Positions 11,687 through 22,542 of a DNA stretch of 64,000 bases are shown piece after piece. The notes below the pieces were generated by a model, which had not been told where the DNA came from, did no database searches, and was given only the letters and a program-made list of their open reading frames with translations. The stretch comes from Plectosphaerella cucumerina (Eukaryota > Ascomycota > Sordariomycetes > Glomerellales > Plectosphaerellaceae). Made by a program: the position numbers and the translations under genes. Where the stretch lies: NCBI GenBank assembly GCA_020746995.1, contig JAGPXD010000002.1:2914001-2978000 (forward strand), given 5' to 3'. Position 1 is the first letter of the stretch. Every line of letters starts with the position of its first letter.

Positions 11687-13227
11687 CTAATCCCTCTTCT
11701 TGCCAAGCCGCGGCAGACACAGCCACAGCCCGAGGAGAACGGCCAGGAAGGCCAAGATGATGGGCTGCAGCACCTGAACACCCTTGGCCTGAGCCAAAGC
11801 ACCCACGGCGAAGGGCAGCACGGCGGCTCCGCTGCCACCAAACGCTGCAATGAAGCCGATTGTGCTGACGTGCAGATGGCGCGGCAGCAAGGCGGTTGCA
11901 ACGACGACGATGGCCGGGAACAGGGGTCCGAGGAAGTAGCCCTGCAGGGCGACGGCGACGGCCGAGACGTAGAACTGGGGCACGAGCCAGAAGATAAGCT
12001 GCAGAGCCATCGTGAGACTGAGGTAGCCGCAGACGGCGATCTTGACGCCGATGCGTGGAGTGACGAAGCCTAGGGTGGCGCGGCCGAGAGTCAGGCCGAG
12101 CCAGAACCCGACAGAGGTCATGCCGGCATCGAAGGGGGCAGCCTCCCGCACGCGGATCATGAACTGAACGAGCCAGCCACCGAGGGAGACTTCGCATCCG
12201 ACGTAGCAGACCAAGAAGGCCGAGCACAGCCAGGTGACACGGGCGTAGGGTCGGGTGAAGAGAGAGTTGCGAAGGGCGCCCTTTGTGCCGGCGTCGGTGT
12301 GGGAGATGCTCTCGCGGTATGAAGCGGCTGTGTTTGTCCAAAAGGCCCAGGTGCAGGAGACGAGTTCGACGACGGAGATGGCAAGCTACACGTACCGTGT
12401 TAGTTTGGTCGTTCAGGGCTTGAGCGAGGAAGAGGAACACCTACCAGGACATAGTAGAAGTGATACCACTGCAGGCCGAGCTGGGTGATCATTGCCGTGG
12501 CGATCAGAGGGCTGATGGTGCCGCCGACGCCGTAGAACGCGTGGAGGAAGCCGAGGATCTCGTTGGCGCGGGCAAGGTTGCCGACCCAGGCGTTCCAAGC
12601 GGCATCGCCGATACCGTTGCCGAACCCAGCGATGATGTATGCGACGACGAGGACGGGGTAGGGGGGATGTTGGGAGATGATAAGGTAGGCTGCAATGTGG
12701 GCGAGGCCGCAGATGATGCCGATACCGCGCTGTCCCGACTTCAGATGGAGGTAGTTGTTCATCGAGGCGGCAATGATGTAGCCGACGAATGGGGACAGGA
12801 AGATGAGAGAGACCACGATGTAGTCAAGCTTATAGTATTCTTGGAGCTGGAAGGTCTCAGTGGGGGATCCAGCGGAATTTCTGTGTGAGACTCACGTAGG
12901 GGAGTAGAGCCTGGCATTGTTAGCATCCGATTCTTGATCATCGTGTCTGGTGGTACTTACACCATAAGCTGCGTCGTTTGCTCCGGTCACCATCAAACTC
13001 CAGAAGCAGGCGAAAACGCGGAGGATGTTCGACTGGGGGAAGTTCCATTTCTCCACCACGGGTGATGCCGTCGTAGGGCTTGGCAGGTTGCGCGTCTCGG
13101 GCACTGGAACTCCATCGTCCTGCGACCCGAGTCGGCGGCCATTGTCGTCGCCCTTGGCGACCGCGAGGGGCGGGCTGGGGTGCTGGAGCGGCGCAAGGTC
13201 GGTGAGCTCTGTTGCCGTGTTGGACAT
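11687..13227 (-). CDS. MFS transporter with a 15-nt microexon
   Basis: Four exons on the minus strand, 13227-12961, 12910-12896, 12846-12445 and 12385-11687, give 460 residues. All three introns have GT..AG ends. The second exon is only 15 nt (Ala-Leu-Leu-Pro-Tyr) and joins transmembrane segment 1 to the following loop in frame. About twelve hydrophobic segments follow a polar N-terminus of roughly 65 residues. GFGNGIGDAAWNAWVGNLA and the paired FGGSGAAVLPFAVG segment resemble fungal MFS proteins annotated as fucose-permease-like or Bsc6-like. The substrate is unknown. A TATAAA sequence lies about 70-75 bp upstream of the ATG on this strand. The membrane-transporter call is firm; the subfamily is a guess. 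Confidence 0.83.
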
Positions 13228-14120
13228 GTTGGCAGCTGTGAGGGTGGTGATGGGGGTAAAGCGACGGGGAGGTACAGGATTGAGACGGATGTCGGGCTTT
13301 ATACGAACCTGCAAGGACTGACGTAAAGTCGGCCAGCGGTTGCGGTGCGTGCTAGGGGCCGGGATCTGCCCGGGCGCTTGCCACCGAAACGGCGCGGGGA
13401 GACAGAGCCCGAGGATACTCCGCGCGGAGATGGCGGATGTTCTTCTTTCGGCAAGGCCGCTCGTATTTTCTGGTTGGAGTCGAACGAAAGGAGACTCACC
13501 GCAGCCCCTGACTAGTACGAGCGCCCACGGTGACAAAATCCGCTGAAATACTCGGCCATGAAACACCACATGTAGACGGCCCAAAAGAGTCTGAGTCGAG
13601 GTTGAAAAGAGGTTGCTGCCCCAATATATCAAAGGGGGAAATGAAGATGCTGGTCTCTCATGCGAGATAAGTACCGGTAGATGGCCGGCCATTGGAGGTC
13701 TTCCTCGACGCCTGTCAGATCAAGTCTTGTTCGAATCTCTTGGACCCCTGACGATCACTGACACCAACTGGCCAGAACATGGCTTTCAAGGGACCAAACA
13801 AAGTTCAAAGAAAGACCTCTCCCAACATGAAGAAACAAGACTTTTCCTAGATCGACAGCTTTGTCCGCCGTGCTTCCATCACTCCGGAATGTTAATCAAA
13901 AGAACCAAAGAAACAATGCAACGTACCAACAGATACTCGACGGATACCGAAACACTCATTCAATAGCATCACGTTGGACAGAAATGGTTCTCGAGTATAC
14001 ACTCTATTGTATTGCGACACGCTATCCACCATATAGCCGCTGTCTGGTGAACCGCACATATTTCCAAGCCACCCCAGATCCCTAGAATACATCGTCAGCC
14101 AAGGCATTGCCTCCTTTGAC
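13228..14120. other. Intergenic: promoter of the MFS gene and 3' flank of the acidic-protein gene
   Basis: No coding frame or RNA gene is supported here. The sequence nearest 13300 has the TATA-like element of the minus-strand transporter gene. Confidence 0.5.
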
Positions 14121-16319
14121 TTACTGTGCGACCGCGGCGTCGTCCTCACCTGCTTCATGGCCTGCATCACCGGCATCAGCCTGATCGACTGCATCACCAT
14201 CAGCTACAGTGCTGGCAACTGCCGCGTCGATGAGATCATTGACGAAGTCAGTAGCGACAGCATCGACTGCGTTGTCCACGCCTGGTCCCTGGACTGCATC
14301 GCTGACTTCGACTTCATCGACTGTATCGTCATCATCGCCATCAGCTACAGTGCTGGCAACTGCCGCGTCGATGAGGTCATTGACGAAGTCAGTAGCAACA
14401 GCATCGGTCGCATTGTCCGAACCGTCAGAGTTGGCTGTCTCATCGGCATCATCTGCATTGCTGCTACCCGCCGCCTCCTCCTCCGCCACGTCCTCCACCT
14501 GCAGCTGCAATGCCTCCATACGCTCAAGGTAGTTCAGCATCGAGGCAAGACTGCCGCCACTGGAGGAGGAAGACGAGGACGACGAGGACGAGAAGAGGCT
14601 TTCAGGGGCTGGGGGAAGAATGAACCGGCCATTCTGAAAGAATCCTTGTACAGGCTCCTCCCTGCTCGCGGGCATCAGCCATCCAGACCTAGGCCCAGAC
14701 GTGGGCGAGCCGTCCTCATCAGAGGCAACGTTATCCACTGCATCGCGGTCAGCGGTGTCATTCCCCGAAGCGTCATCGCCAGGACCGTCGTTCGGGACAT
14801 CGTCGCGAGGAGCATCGTCTTCGGGAGCGTTGTTCGGGGCTTCGTCGCCAAGGCCGTCGTCATCATATGGGCCATTGTCATCTGAATCGTCATCGTCGTG
14901 CGAATTGCCAAAGTTCAGGTACCGCCATCCTTGCCATTCGGGCCTACACTGCTCATCCAAAAAGACGAGCCTGCCGCCTTCAGCCAGGCTGTGTCGAAAC
15001 ACCTTGACCCAGTTGATGAAGCGCAGCCCGAGGTGGCTCAGCTCGTCCTCGTCTTCTACTTCCTCGACGGAGAAGTTAACAGGGACACGGTAGTTTGAGC
15101 AGCCGTTGCGGAGGTCGTTCATGTCGCGCGTCGGAACGTATAAGCTAAAGCTCTTTAGTCCCTTAATGACAAGCAGGGACAGGTTAAGGACCTCCATTCC
15201 CTTGATGCGAATCTCACCAGCATCGAAATAGTGATCAAGGTCGGCGTTGCAGAACCTCAAGACGTGTTCCCACGTCCACGGCATGCGCTCGATGACGTCT
15301 CCCAAAGCCGAGAGATCCATGTACAGAGTCTCCAGCCTGCTCAGAGAATTCCAGTCGAGCCACAGCCAGAGCATCTGATCGACGGAAGCTACTCCAAAGT
15401 AGCGGTTGCGTTCAAATTGCGAGACCGAACGCGCCCACTCAAACTCCTTGCGCTCCTCGTATCCCATGGCACCATGGGGGCGGTAGCGTGCGGTGCTGGC
15501 CAGGGTGAGGTGGCGCATGTTGGAGTAAAAAGTCACAAACTCTCCACCGCGATGTTGGATAATCTTGCGCTGCACAGCGGTTTCGTAGGACCTGCGCATC
15601 GGGCGGGTGAACGGGAGGCTGGAGCTGGTGACGGTCCCGGCGACCGTGTTGGTGCGAACGAGAATATCGGTCATACCTGGACCCATGGACAGGCCGAGAA
15701 AGTCGGCGCCGGGGAACGAGAACTCGGTGTCGCTGAAGTAGTACATGCCCGACTCGAGGGCTTCCACGCGAGCGTGTGCAAACTCCTGGGGCCAGAGTGC
15801 GCGCATAGCGGAGAGGCCCGGAGAACGCTTGTCCCAGTACTCGACGTCCTGGGGGACAGGGAAGAACTTTGCCTGCTGCTCAATCTGGTGAGTCAAGACG
15901 GAGTACTTACCTCGTTGACCTTCGGCGCCTCGGGTGTACACCTCGATGCGCTGGAGGTCTTCCTCACGCATACGGGTCGACATGCGGGCGGTAACGCCGC
16001 TGCGGCTGAAGAAGGGGTCCAAGAGGCGGATGGCGCAGCCGGTGAATAGGAGAGCTTCTTGGATGATGTTCTGGATGATCGGCGAGGGGAACCTGGCGAC
16101 ATATTCTAGAACGGGGATGAGCCAGAGGGGGACGCGCATGGCGCGGTGGAGGGAACCACGGCGAATACCGGTGGGGGTATTGATCTCGATGTGGTAGCTG
16201 GGTTGTGTCCATGAGTTTTCGGCTGCCATGTTCGCAGTGTTCTCGTCAACAGTGACGTCGGAAGCGTCATCCGGCCTTACGGTGATGTCCGAATTGCCCG
16301 AATCGCTGTCTCCGTCCAT
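14121..16319 (-). CDS. Acidic low-complexity protein of unknown function, single exon
   Basis: One open frame of 732 residues with no intron. Residues about 30-460 look folded and mixed in composition (segments such as LWLIPVLEYVARFPSPIIQN and MLWLWLDWNSLSRLETLYMD). They resemble the F-box or leucine-rich-type regulators common in fungi, but no motif is clear enough to name. From about residue 470 the chain is very acidic and Asp/Asn-rich, followed by a run of 12 Ser. It ends with two nearly identical 26-residue blocks (AVATDFVNDLIDAAVASTVA and flanks) spaced 47 residues apart. The family is not recognised. The C-terminal half is probably disordered. Confidence 0.72.
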   Translation of the reverse strand: MDGDSDSGNSDITVRPDDASDVTVDENTANMAAENSWTQPSYHIEINTPTGIRRGSLHRAMRVPLWLIPVLEYVARFPSPIIQNIIQEALLFTGCAIRLLDPFFSRSGVTARMSTRMREEDLQRIEVYTRGAEGQRGKYSVLTHQIEQQAKFFPVPQDVEYWDKRSPGLSAMRALWPQEFAHARVEALESGMYYFSDTEFSFPGADFLGLSMGPGMTDILVRTNTVAGTVTSSSLPFTRPMRRSYETAVQRKIIQHRGGEFVTFYSNMRHLTLASTARYRPHGAMGYEERKEFEWARSVSQFERNRYFGVASVDQMLWLWLDWNSLSRLETLYMDLSALGDVIERMPWTWEHVLRFCNADLDHYFDAGEIRIKGMEVLNLSLLVIKGLKSFSLYVPTRDMNDLRNGCSNYRVPVNFSVEEVEDEDELSHLGLRFINWVKVFRHSLAEGGRLVFLDEQCRPEWQGWRYLNFGNSHDDDDSDDNGPYDDDGLGDEAPNNAPEDDAPRDDVPNDGPGDDASGNDTADRDAVDNVASDEDGSPTSGPRSGWLMPASREEPVQGFFQNGRFILPPAPESLFSSSSSSSSSSSGGSLASMLNYLERMEALQLQVEDVAEEEAAGSSNADDADETANSDGSDNATDAVATDFVNDLIDAAVASTVADGDDDDTVDEVEVSDAVQGPGVDNAVDAVATDFVNDLIDAAVASTVADGDAVDQADAGDAGHEAGEDDAAVAQ
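14196..14411. repeat. Direct duplication with 141-bp period inside the acidic-protein gene
   Basis: The stretch starting near 14198 recurs 141 bp later, near 14339, with only a few base differences over about 70 bp. The shift is a multiple of three, so the frame is kept and the protein gains 47 residues per copy. Confidence 0.75.
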
Positions 16320-16748
16320 GTTGACGTGTGTGTGTCAGTTGTAATGTCAGTTGATATGATTGGTGTCGATGATGATGAGAAGAAAGACGAGGTGGTTTTC
16401 CTGATGACCATGATGCCGTTCCTATATACCCGATAGTCGTGAGGGACTGAGAATGAATCAACATGCTTGATCTTGAGTTCCTCGGAGTTGTTTGAGACAC
16501 TGAGGGTTGAAGGTGAGAACAATGCATTGTGATCGTTGAAATCAAGGGTAGGAGGACTCAAAGAGTTCGTTCGAGGGCCCGGTTCGCTGGCTGCCATAGA
16601 TACTAGATGCGAACAGTGGCTTTGAGCCAACTGCCCATTGTCGGTATGGTCAAGGGTAAATGAGATACTGTAGGTAAGGTAGTGTAGGCGTGACTCTATG
16701 CTTTGGTTCGTTCATCATCATGTTGAATGTTTCTTGCCCCCAGGATGC
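16320..16748. other. Intergenic, no gene seen
   Basis: Short spacer between two minus-strand genes. It holds the promoter of the acidic-protein gene and the 3' flank of the adenosine deaminase gene. Confidence 0.5.
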
Positions 16749-18513
16749 TTACTTCTCCTCAAACTCGTCCACCACCCACTGGCAGAACTCCTCCCATTCC
16801 TCGTGCCACTGCTTTACCCGCTGCGCCTTGGTGCTCGCATCGTCGCCCTCACCCTTCACGCCTGTCACCCACTGCTCCTGCGTCTGGTCCTCGAAGGCCG
16901 ACCACAGAACACTGTTCTCCGCAAGCGATCCCAGACCCGCCAGCCCCAGATTGTCCCAGCCCTGCAGAACCTGGAAGAAGTCGTGCGACATACCAGGGGT
17001 GTCTTGTCCCAGCATGGCCGGGTCGTCGTTGCACAGGGAGCATGGCACGCCGCGAGCCAGCAGGGCGGGCAGCGGGTGGGCGAGGATGGAACCGCACAGG
17101 CGCAGAACCTCGTTGGAGATTGGGCACGACTCGATGAGAATGTTCTTCTCGCGCACCAGGCGAGTCAAAGTCGGGTGCTTGAACAAGCTGAAGCCGTGGC
17201 CAATGCGGCGCGTGCCGAGCAGTATGGCGTCGAAGAGATTGGAGTCTGTTGAGCTGCCATCGCCGAGGGTCTCACCGGCGTGGAAGAAGAAGGGGAGGTT
17301 GACATCGGCGCGGGCGCACTCGCCCTTGAACCAGGCCAGCTCAGGGAGCACGTCAACGAGAGGGCGACCAAGCTCCTCAGGTCCAACGAGGTCGTAGCCG
17401 GCGATGAGATGGGGGAAGTCGGCCTTGGTGGCGATGCAGCGGCTCATGTCCTCGACCAGCGGCCGTGTGTCCTGGCTGCGAAGCGATGCCCAGATGATGC
17501 GCAGGCCCCAGAAGCCGCGGCCCTCGGGAGAGGCCTTGAAGCGGGTAACCTCTTCATCGAGGACGCGGAACATGTGGGTGTAGTCGGTCTCGGGCTCTTC
17601 CTGCTGGTCACGGCAGAAGTCGAGGAACCATGTGATGCTAGGGCTGTCAGGACCACACCAAGTAGGAGAGTGATGGGAGTACTTACCGCAGTTCTGCCCA
17701 GTTGACGCCGTCGGCCTTGAGACTGCTCATCATGCGACGCAGCAGAATGCGGAACATAGGTTCGTAGTGAATGAGAGTAGCGACGATGACGAAGCAGCGC
17801 GCAAACTTGACCCAGATGGCGTCGATACCGTGGTGGTGCTCGTGCGAGTCGGTGACGGAGAGTGTGCACCGGGCCTTGAGCCAGGTGATGAAGCCTTCGC
17901 GGCCGCCCTCGGGCCACTCGTCGGCCACCTTTGTGAGGAGAATGAAGTTGCCAGGGACGTACGCCTCGTCGCGCACGCTGGGCCCGCCGGTGACTTCGAC
18001 GGCCCGGTAGCGGAATGACAGGGCGGCATCCTCGCGAGCGGCGGCGGTGGCCAATGGACGATCGCTCGACATGTGCACGCCCGGAAGCTTGAGAAGCTCG
18101 CGGATGAGGTAGTCGAACTCGACCATGGCGTCCATGTGGGCGTGCAGAAGCGATCCCTTTGGCATGCGGCGCACAATCTTCCACAGGCGGGTGCTCTCCA
18201 TGCGGTCCTTGGCGAGCATGAACATCATGCCGGGAAAGACACACTCGCCAGTTGACTCGGCCAGGTCCTCCTCAACCTGCGGCGTCCAGACGGCATCCTT
18301 CTCCTCGAGACGAATGCGGTCGACGATGGCGCATGCGCGCTGGGCGATGGGCGAGAGCGAGGCTCTGAAGGCGGCATCGGCACGTTGAGTCTTCTCCTGG
18401 GCCATCAGGTCCTGGCGGCCCCTGAGGACTTGCTGGATGAAGGAGTCGGACTCGGCCGAGGGGACCTCCTTGGAGACTTGGTCCCAGTCCCAGACGCCGT
18501 TGATGCGCGCCAT
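16749..18513 (-). CDS. Adenosine deaminase, ADGF/CECR1 type
   Basis: Exons 18513-17687 and 17637-16749 give 571 residues. The intron (GTAAGT..CTAG) is 49 nt. All zinc and catalytic residues of the adenosine deaminase superfamily are visible: His124 and His126 in LLHAHMDAM, His395 and Glu398 in FFFHAGETLGDG, His423 in RIGHGF, and Asp480-Asp481 in CNDDPAMLG (positions approximate). Length and layout match the longer ADGF/CECR1 group rather than the shorter classical adenosine deaminase. Animal members are secreted, but no signal peptide is seen at MARINGVWDWDQ, so a cytoplasmic enzyme converting adenosine or deoxyadenosine to inosine is inferred. Other purine-like substrates are possible. Confidence 0.87.
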
Positions 18514-19086
18514 TTTGGTCGGTTGAGCTGCCTGGTGCAGAGGACTGGTGGCAATGGGCGAGGAGAGGCGGTTGGTGATGTCGAGTCAGAGTTTGATGTT
18601 GCGATTAGAACCCGACACTGGCAGCAGGCAGACACCGTTGCAGTGGAGGCAGAGGCGGGGGTTAGCGCCTTTGCCGGTGGAGAGAGCCCCGGGATCGCGG
18701 CGCTCGGCGGTTGCCGGTGGATCTGATCTCGAGATAGCGGAGGGGTCGGTCGGTCGCGAGGGGTTGCAGAGCCTTCGGACTCGGGCACGGAAGTGGCACC
18801 GTACCGAGGATAAGCGGGTGAGCGCCGAGAGTTTGCGGAGGTTTGATTTCAGACCGTTGCTGTTGGAAGATAAGTTGGCAAAATGGCATTTGTTGACTCT
18901 TGAAAGCCCCCCTGAGTTCCACGTCAGGGGCTGATTCCAGGTTGTATGGCCAGCATCCCGGCTCGGTGTGCTCGGTGGACGCCGAAATAGGGGTCTTCTC
19001 TGAATGATGCGCTGGCCAGCCACTTTCTAAATCAAGTCTATCGCCCATTGGATAATGATGTAACTCAGGTGCCGGGTTGATCTAAC
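18514..19086. other. Intergenic, no gene seen
   Basis: Holds the promoter of the adenosine deaminase gene and the 3' flank of the GH3 gene. No supported feature was found. Confidence 0.5.
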
Positions 19087-21741
19087 CTACAGACCTCTCC
19101 AGGTGAAAGACTCAGATACGGTAAATGGCACCGTCTGTCGAACATCGACACTCGACAAGCCGACAAGCACAGAGTACTCGCCCGCTTGTGCCGCCCACTG
19201 CGACCCCCCCTCATCGTAGTAGCTCACGGCGTACTTGTCCAGCTCCACGACCACCTCCTTCGTCTCGCCCGCCGCAAGCTCAACCTTGGCAAAAGCCTGC
19301 AGCTCCTTGACGGGTCGCGTCCTCCCGGGAATGCCTGCGGGTGCCGAGACGTAGAACTGCACCACCGTCTTGCCGGTCCTGGAGCCCGTGTTGGTCACCT
19401 CGGCCTTCACCGAAACCTTGCCCTCCGCCCCGATCAACGTTCCAGCGCCGACAACAGACGCCGAGGAAACATCAAAGACCGTGTATGAAAGGCCAAAGCC
19501 GAAAGGATACTGCGCAGCCGGGCTCGACTCCCGGTCGTGCCACCTGTATCCCACGTCGAGGCCCTCAGAGTAGTGCAGCAGCGCGTCGTCACCGGCGGGG
19601 AAGTTCCCAAACGACGAGCCGTCCTCGATCTTCTCGGGCCACGAGAGTGGCAGTCTGCCGCTGGGGTTGACGGCGCCCGTGAGCACCGCCGCCAGAGAGT
19701 CACCTGTCTCCTGACCGGGGAACCACGCCTGCACAAGACCTGGCACCTTCGCGAAGCGGGAAAATGAGACAGGCGCACCGGAGAAGTTGACGACCACCGT
19801 TCGCGGGTTGGCAGCTGCCACAGCATCAACAAGGTCGTACTGCTCTGGCGTGAGGTCGAGCGTCTCCCTGTCGAAACCCTCAGACTCAATCTCGTTGGTG
19901 GTGCCGACACAGACGACCGCATAGTCGGAAGCCCTCGCAGCCTCTGCAGCCTCGCTCTTGCGTGCATCAAGGTCGATGTGTTCGTGGAATCGCACCGCGC
20001 TCCCCTGGAACATCTTCCCGAAAAGTGGAGGCCCAGCTAGAATTTCAGGATCGCATGCCCACGACTCGAGCTTGATGGCGTAGCGGCGACCCTTTTCCAG
20101 CCGCCGCGTGACGCGCTTCTCAAGGTACCGCTTGAAGAAGTAGAAGGATTCGGGCCGCAGCTTAGTCTCCTGGGGTCGCTCATAAAGGAGCTCGTCATCG
20201 ACGTACAATCTTGCGCGACCCGTGCTGATGACGGAGAATATGTGCTCCCCGGACGAGGGGGCGACGAGGTCAAAAGTGATACGGCTCGTGTAGTCGACAT
20301 TGAGGTAAGAAGGCCACTTCTCCTTGATCATGTACTCAGCCTGGGGGACGAGCTCATCGTGAGCGAGGTTCTCGCCGACGGTGGCGCTGTTGAACCACTC
20401 AATTCGAACGGGGGTCGCCGAGGACGTCTCGCTGCCGCTGGGGAAGACGATGGAGGGATCTGCATGCGGGACGGCTCCGAATACGGGGACGCCACGGGCC
20501 TCGCGGATTGGCAGGCCGGTATTGCGGAAGCCCTGGACGGGAGAGACAGCGTGGAGGGCATCGACGCGAGCGCTGCCACCACCGCCGAGGACCACGGACC
20601 ATGAATGCTGGCCGATGACGGCGACCGATGATCCAGGGGCAAAAGGAAGAACGTCGCTGTCGTTGCGAAGCAGTGTGATGCCCTCGGCGCCAGCATCGCG
20701 GATCAGCTTGTCCCTCTCCGCATTCTCGACGGCACGTTCGGGGGGTTCTTCGGGGTTCTCAAAACGGCCGAGGCGGCGCGCGAGGTCCAGAATTCGGGCA
20801 ACGCTGGCATCAATGGTGCCCTCGGCAAGGGAGCCCTCGCGTACCAGCTTGGTGACGGCGTCGACTGTCCTCCACCGCGGAGGCCCGGGGAGCTCAATGT
20901 CCACACCGGCGTCGATACCAGGACCGACAGAGTAGGTGCCCATCCAGTCTGAGATGACGAGGCCATCGAAGCCCCATTCGCCGCGGAGGACGTCAGTAAC
21001 GAGACGCTTGCTGTCAGCTACGTACTCGCCGTTGACGCGGTTGTAGCTGGGATCACATGTTAGACTGTGTCAAAGTTGGACAAGACGGAAAGACCTACCT
21101 GGTCATGAAGGCCCACGGGTCTCCTAGCTTGGCGACCAGTTGGAAAGGCTTCAAGTAGATCTCCCTCAGCGCTTGCTCATCGACCTCAACGCTCAGGGTC
21201 GTGCGGAGATTCTCGGCGTCGTTGGCGACGAAGTGCTTTGGTGTTGCCCCGATACGTCCAGAGGCTTGGGCGCCACGAACGTATGCTGCGGCAAGAAGGC
21301 CAAGAACAAGAGGATCCTCACTGTAGGTCTCGTAGTTGCGGCCTCCAAGCGGCGAGCGGATGACGTTGAGGGTCGGGCCAAGCAGGACGTTGGCGGCCTT
21401 CGTTTCCGCTTCGGCAGCTACGGCAGCACCGATGCGTTCGAGAAGACCAGTGTCAAAGGTGGCTCCGAGGGATGTGCCGCAGGGAAAGCATGCTGCCTTG
21501 ATGCCTGAGACGTAGCTCTCACCACGAGCGCCGTTAGGGCCGTCGGTGAACTGAGCATGTCAGAAGCTGAAGGGCGATGCTGCGTGGGAACATGGCTGAG
21601 GAAGGTACTTACCTTGATGTGAGGGACAAACACATCATCCCGCTTGATGATTGCAGTGCGCCACCAGTCGACGCCCGCGAGGAGAGAGGCCTTCTCCTCG
21701 AGCGTCAGCTTGGCGATGAGAGCGGCGGTGTCGGAAGACAT
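19087..21741 (-). CDS. GH3 beta-glucosidase with PA14 insert, no signal peptide
   Basis: Exons 21741-21613, 21550-21099 and 21046-19087 give 846 residues, with consensus introns in correct phase. The domain order is the GH3 (alpha/beta)8 barrel with the nucleophile Asp in GLVISDWMG (about residue 227), then the GH3 C-terminal sandwich split by a PA14 domain (about 410-545, including GRARLYVDDELLYERP). The acid/base region is NEIESEGFDRETLDL, and the fibronectin-III-like tail starts after YPFGFGLSYTVF. This is the layout of intracellular fungal beta-glucosidases of the BglI type. The N-terminus has no signal peptide, so it probably hydrolyses imported beta-glucosides in the cytosol. The gene is divergent from a sugar transporter gene with an 801-bp shared promoter. 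The exact substrate (cellobiose, flavonoid or other glucoside) cannot be read from sequence. Confidence 0.92.
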
Positions 21742-22542
21742 GGTGTCGGGGAGCCAGGGGTATCGGTTTCAGGGGGGGTGGTAGGAGGAGACGCTCTGCA
21801 TGGTGAAGCGCCTTTCTTTCCCGGATCGGACTGGAGGCATCGACTTTTGTATCCGGCTCGCCACGCAATCGCCGTGGGCCCGTTGTTTTGTGTGATATTG
21901 CAGAGGGAGCACGAAACGAAGCCATCACGGTGGACATCTCCGCCGGCCGCCGAGAACGGGCTGCAACCATGTGGGTCATTTCTCGGACGGAGCGTCATCT
22001 CATTGGATCTCCGCCGACACAGCTCCGGCGAGCGGCGTCCCTGATTCGGCGTATCTCCACCGCGCTGCGGCGAGCGGGGCCCTGGATTGGTCAAGCGCCG
22101 AGCGCGGCGGAGACACGGGGTTCAACCCCGGCGGGAAACACGGTGATATACCGATGACAGCGGGGACGCGCCTGTCAACCAGGCGAAAGAGGCTGGCCTG
22201 CTCATCTTAGAGGAGACCCGAGCAGACCTCACAAACGACTCATGAATGGCCTCGCCTTTCGTCAATCCCCGCATCTCACCTTGTGGCATAACGCCCAAGA
22301 TGTCGCCATTCCATCGTCCGTCGACGCGACTGATCGAACCAGGCTCATGATGCAAAGATGGACGTGAATCGTTGGAGAAGAGTCACGGTCGTCGTCTATA
22401 AAACTCACCATGGACGCGCACTCTTGTCCGTGTCTCCCCGTCTCCAACCTTCACTGCGATCTTCGAACCCTGTCCTCCACTGCGTCCTTGCCTCCACCGC
22501 TCCTCGCTCGCTCGAACCGGCCCCCGCGCATCCACGGCTACC
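21742..22542. promoter_or_regulatory. Divergent promoter of GH3 and sugar transporter with four ATCTCCGCCG-like sites
   Basis: ATCTCCGCCG occurs exactly at 21936-21945 and 22007-22016. One-mismatch forms are at 22053-22062 (ATCTCCACCG) and, reversed, at 22105-22114 (CGGCGGAGAC). Spacing is 71, 46 and 52 bp. A TATA box (CTATAAAAC, about 22397) serves the transporter, about 140 bp before its ATG. A CGG-containing repeated word is what Zn2Cys6 regulators bind, and one is encoded 2 kb away. The link is inference. Confidence 0.5.

Noticed and set aside
15231..16049. Plus-strand frame of 272 codons
   Set aside because: It lies entirely opposite the acidic-protein gene and shows no recognisable motif.
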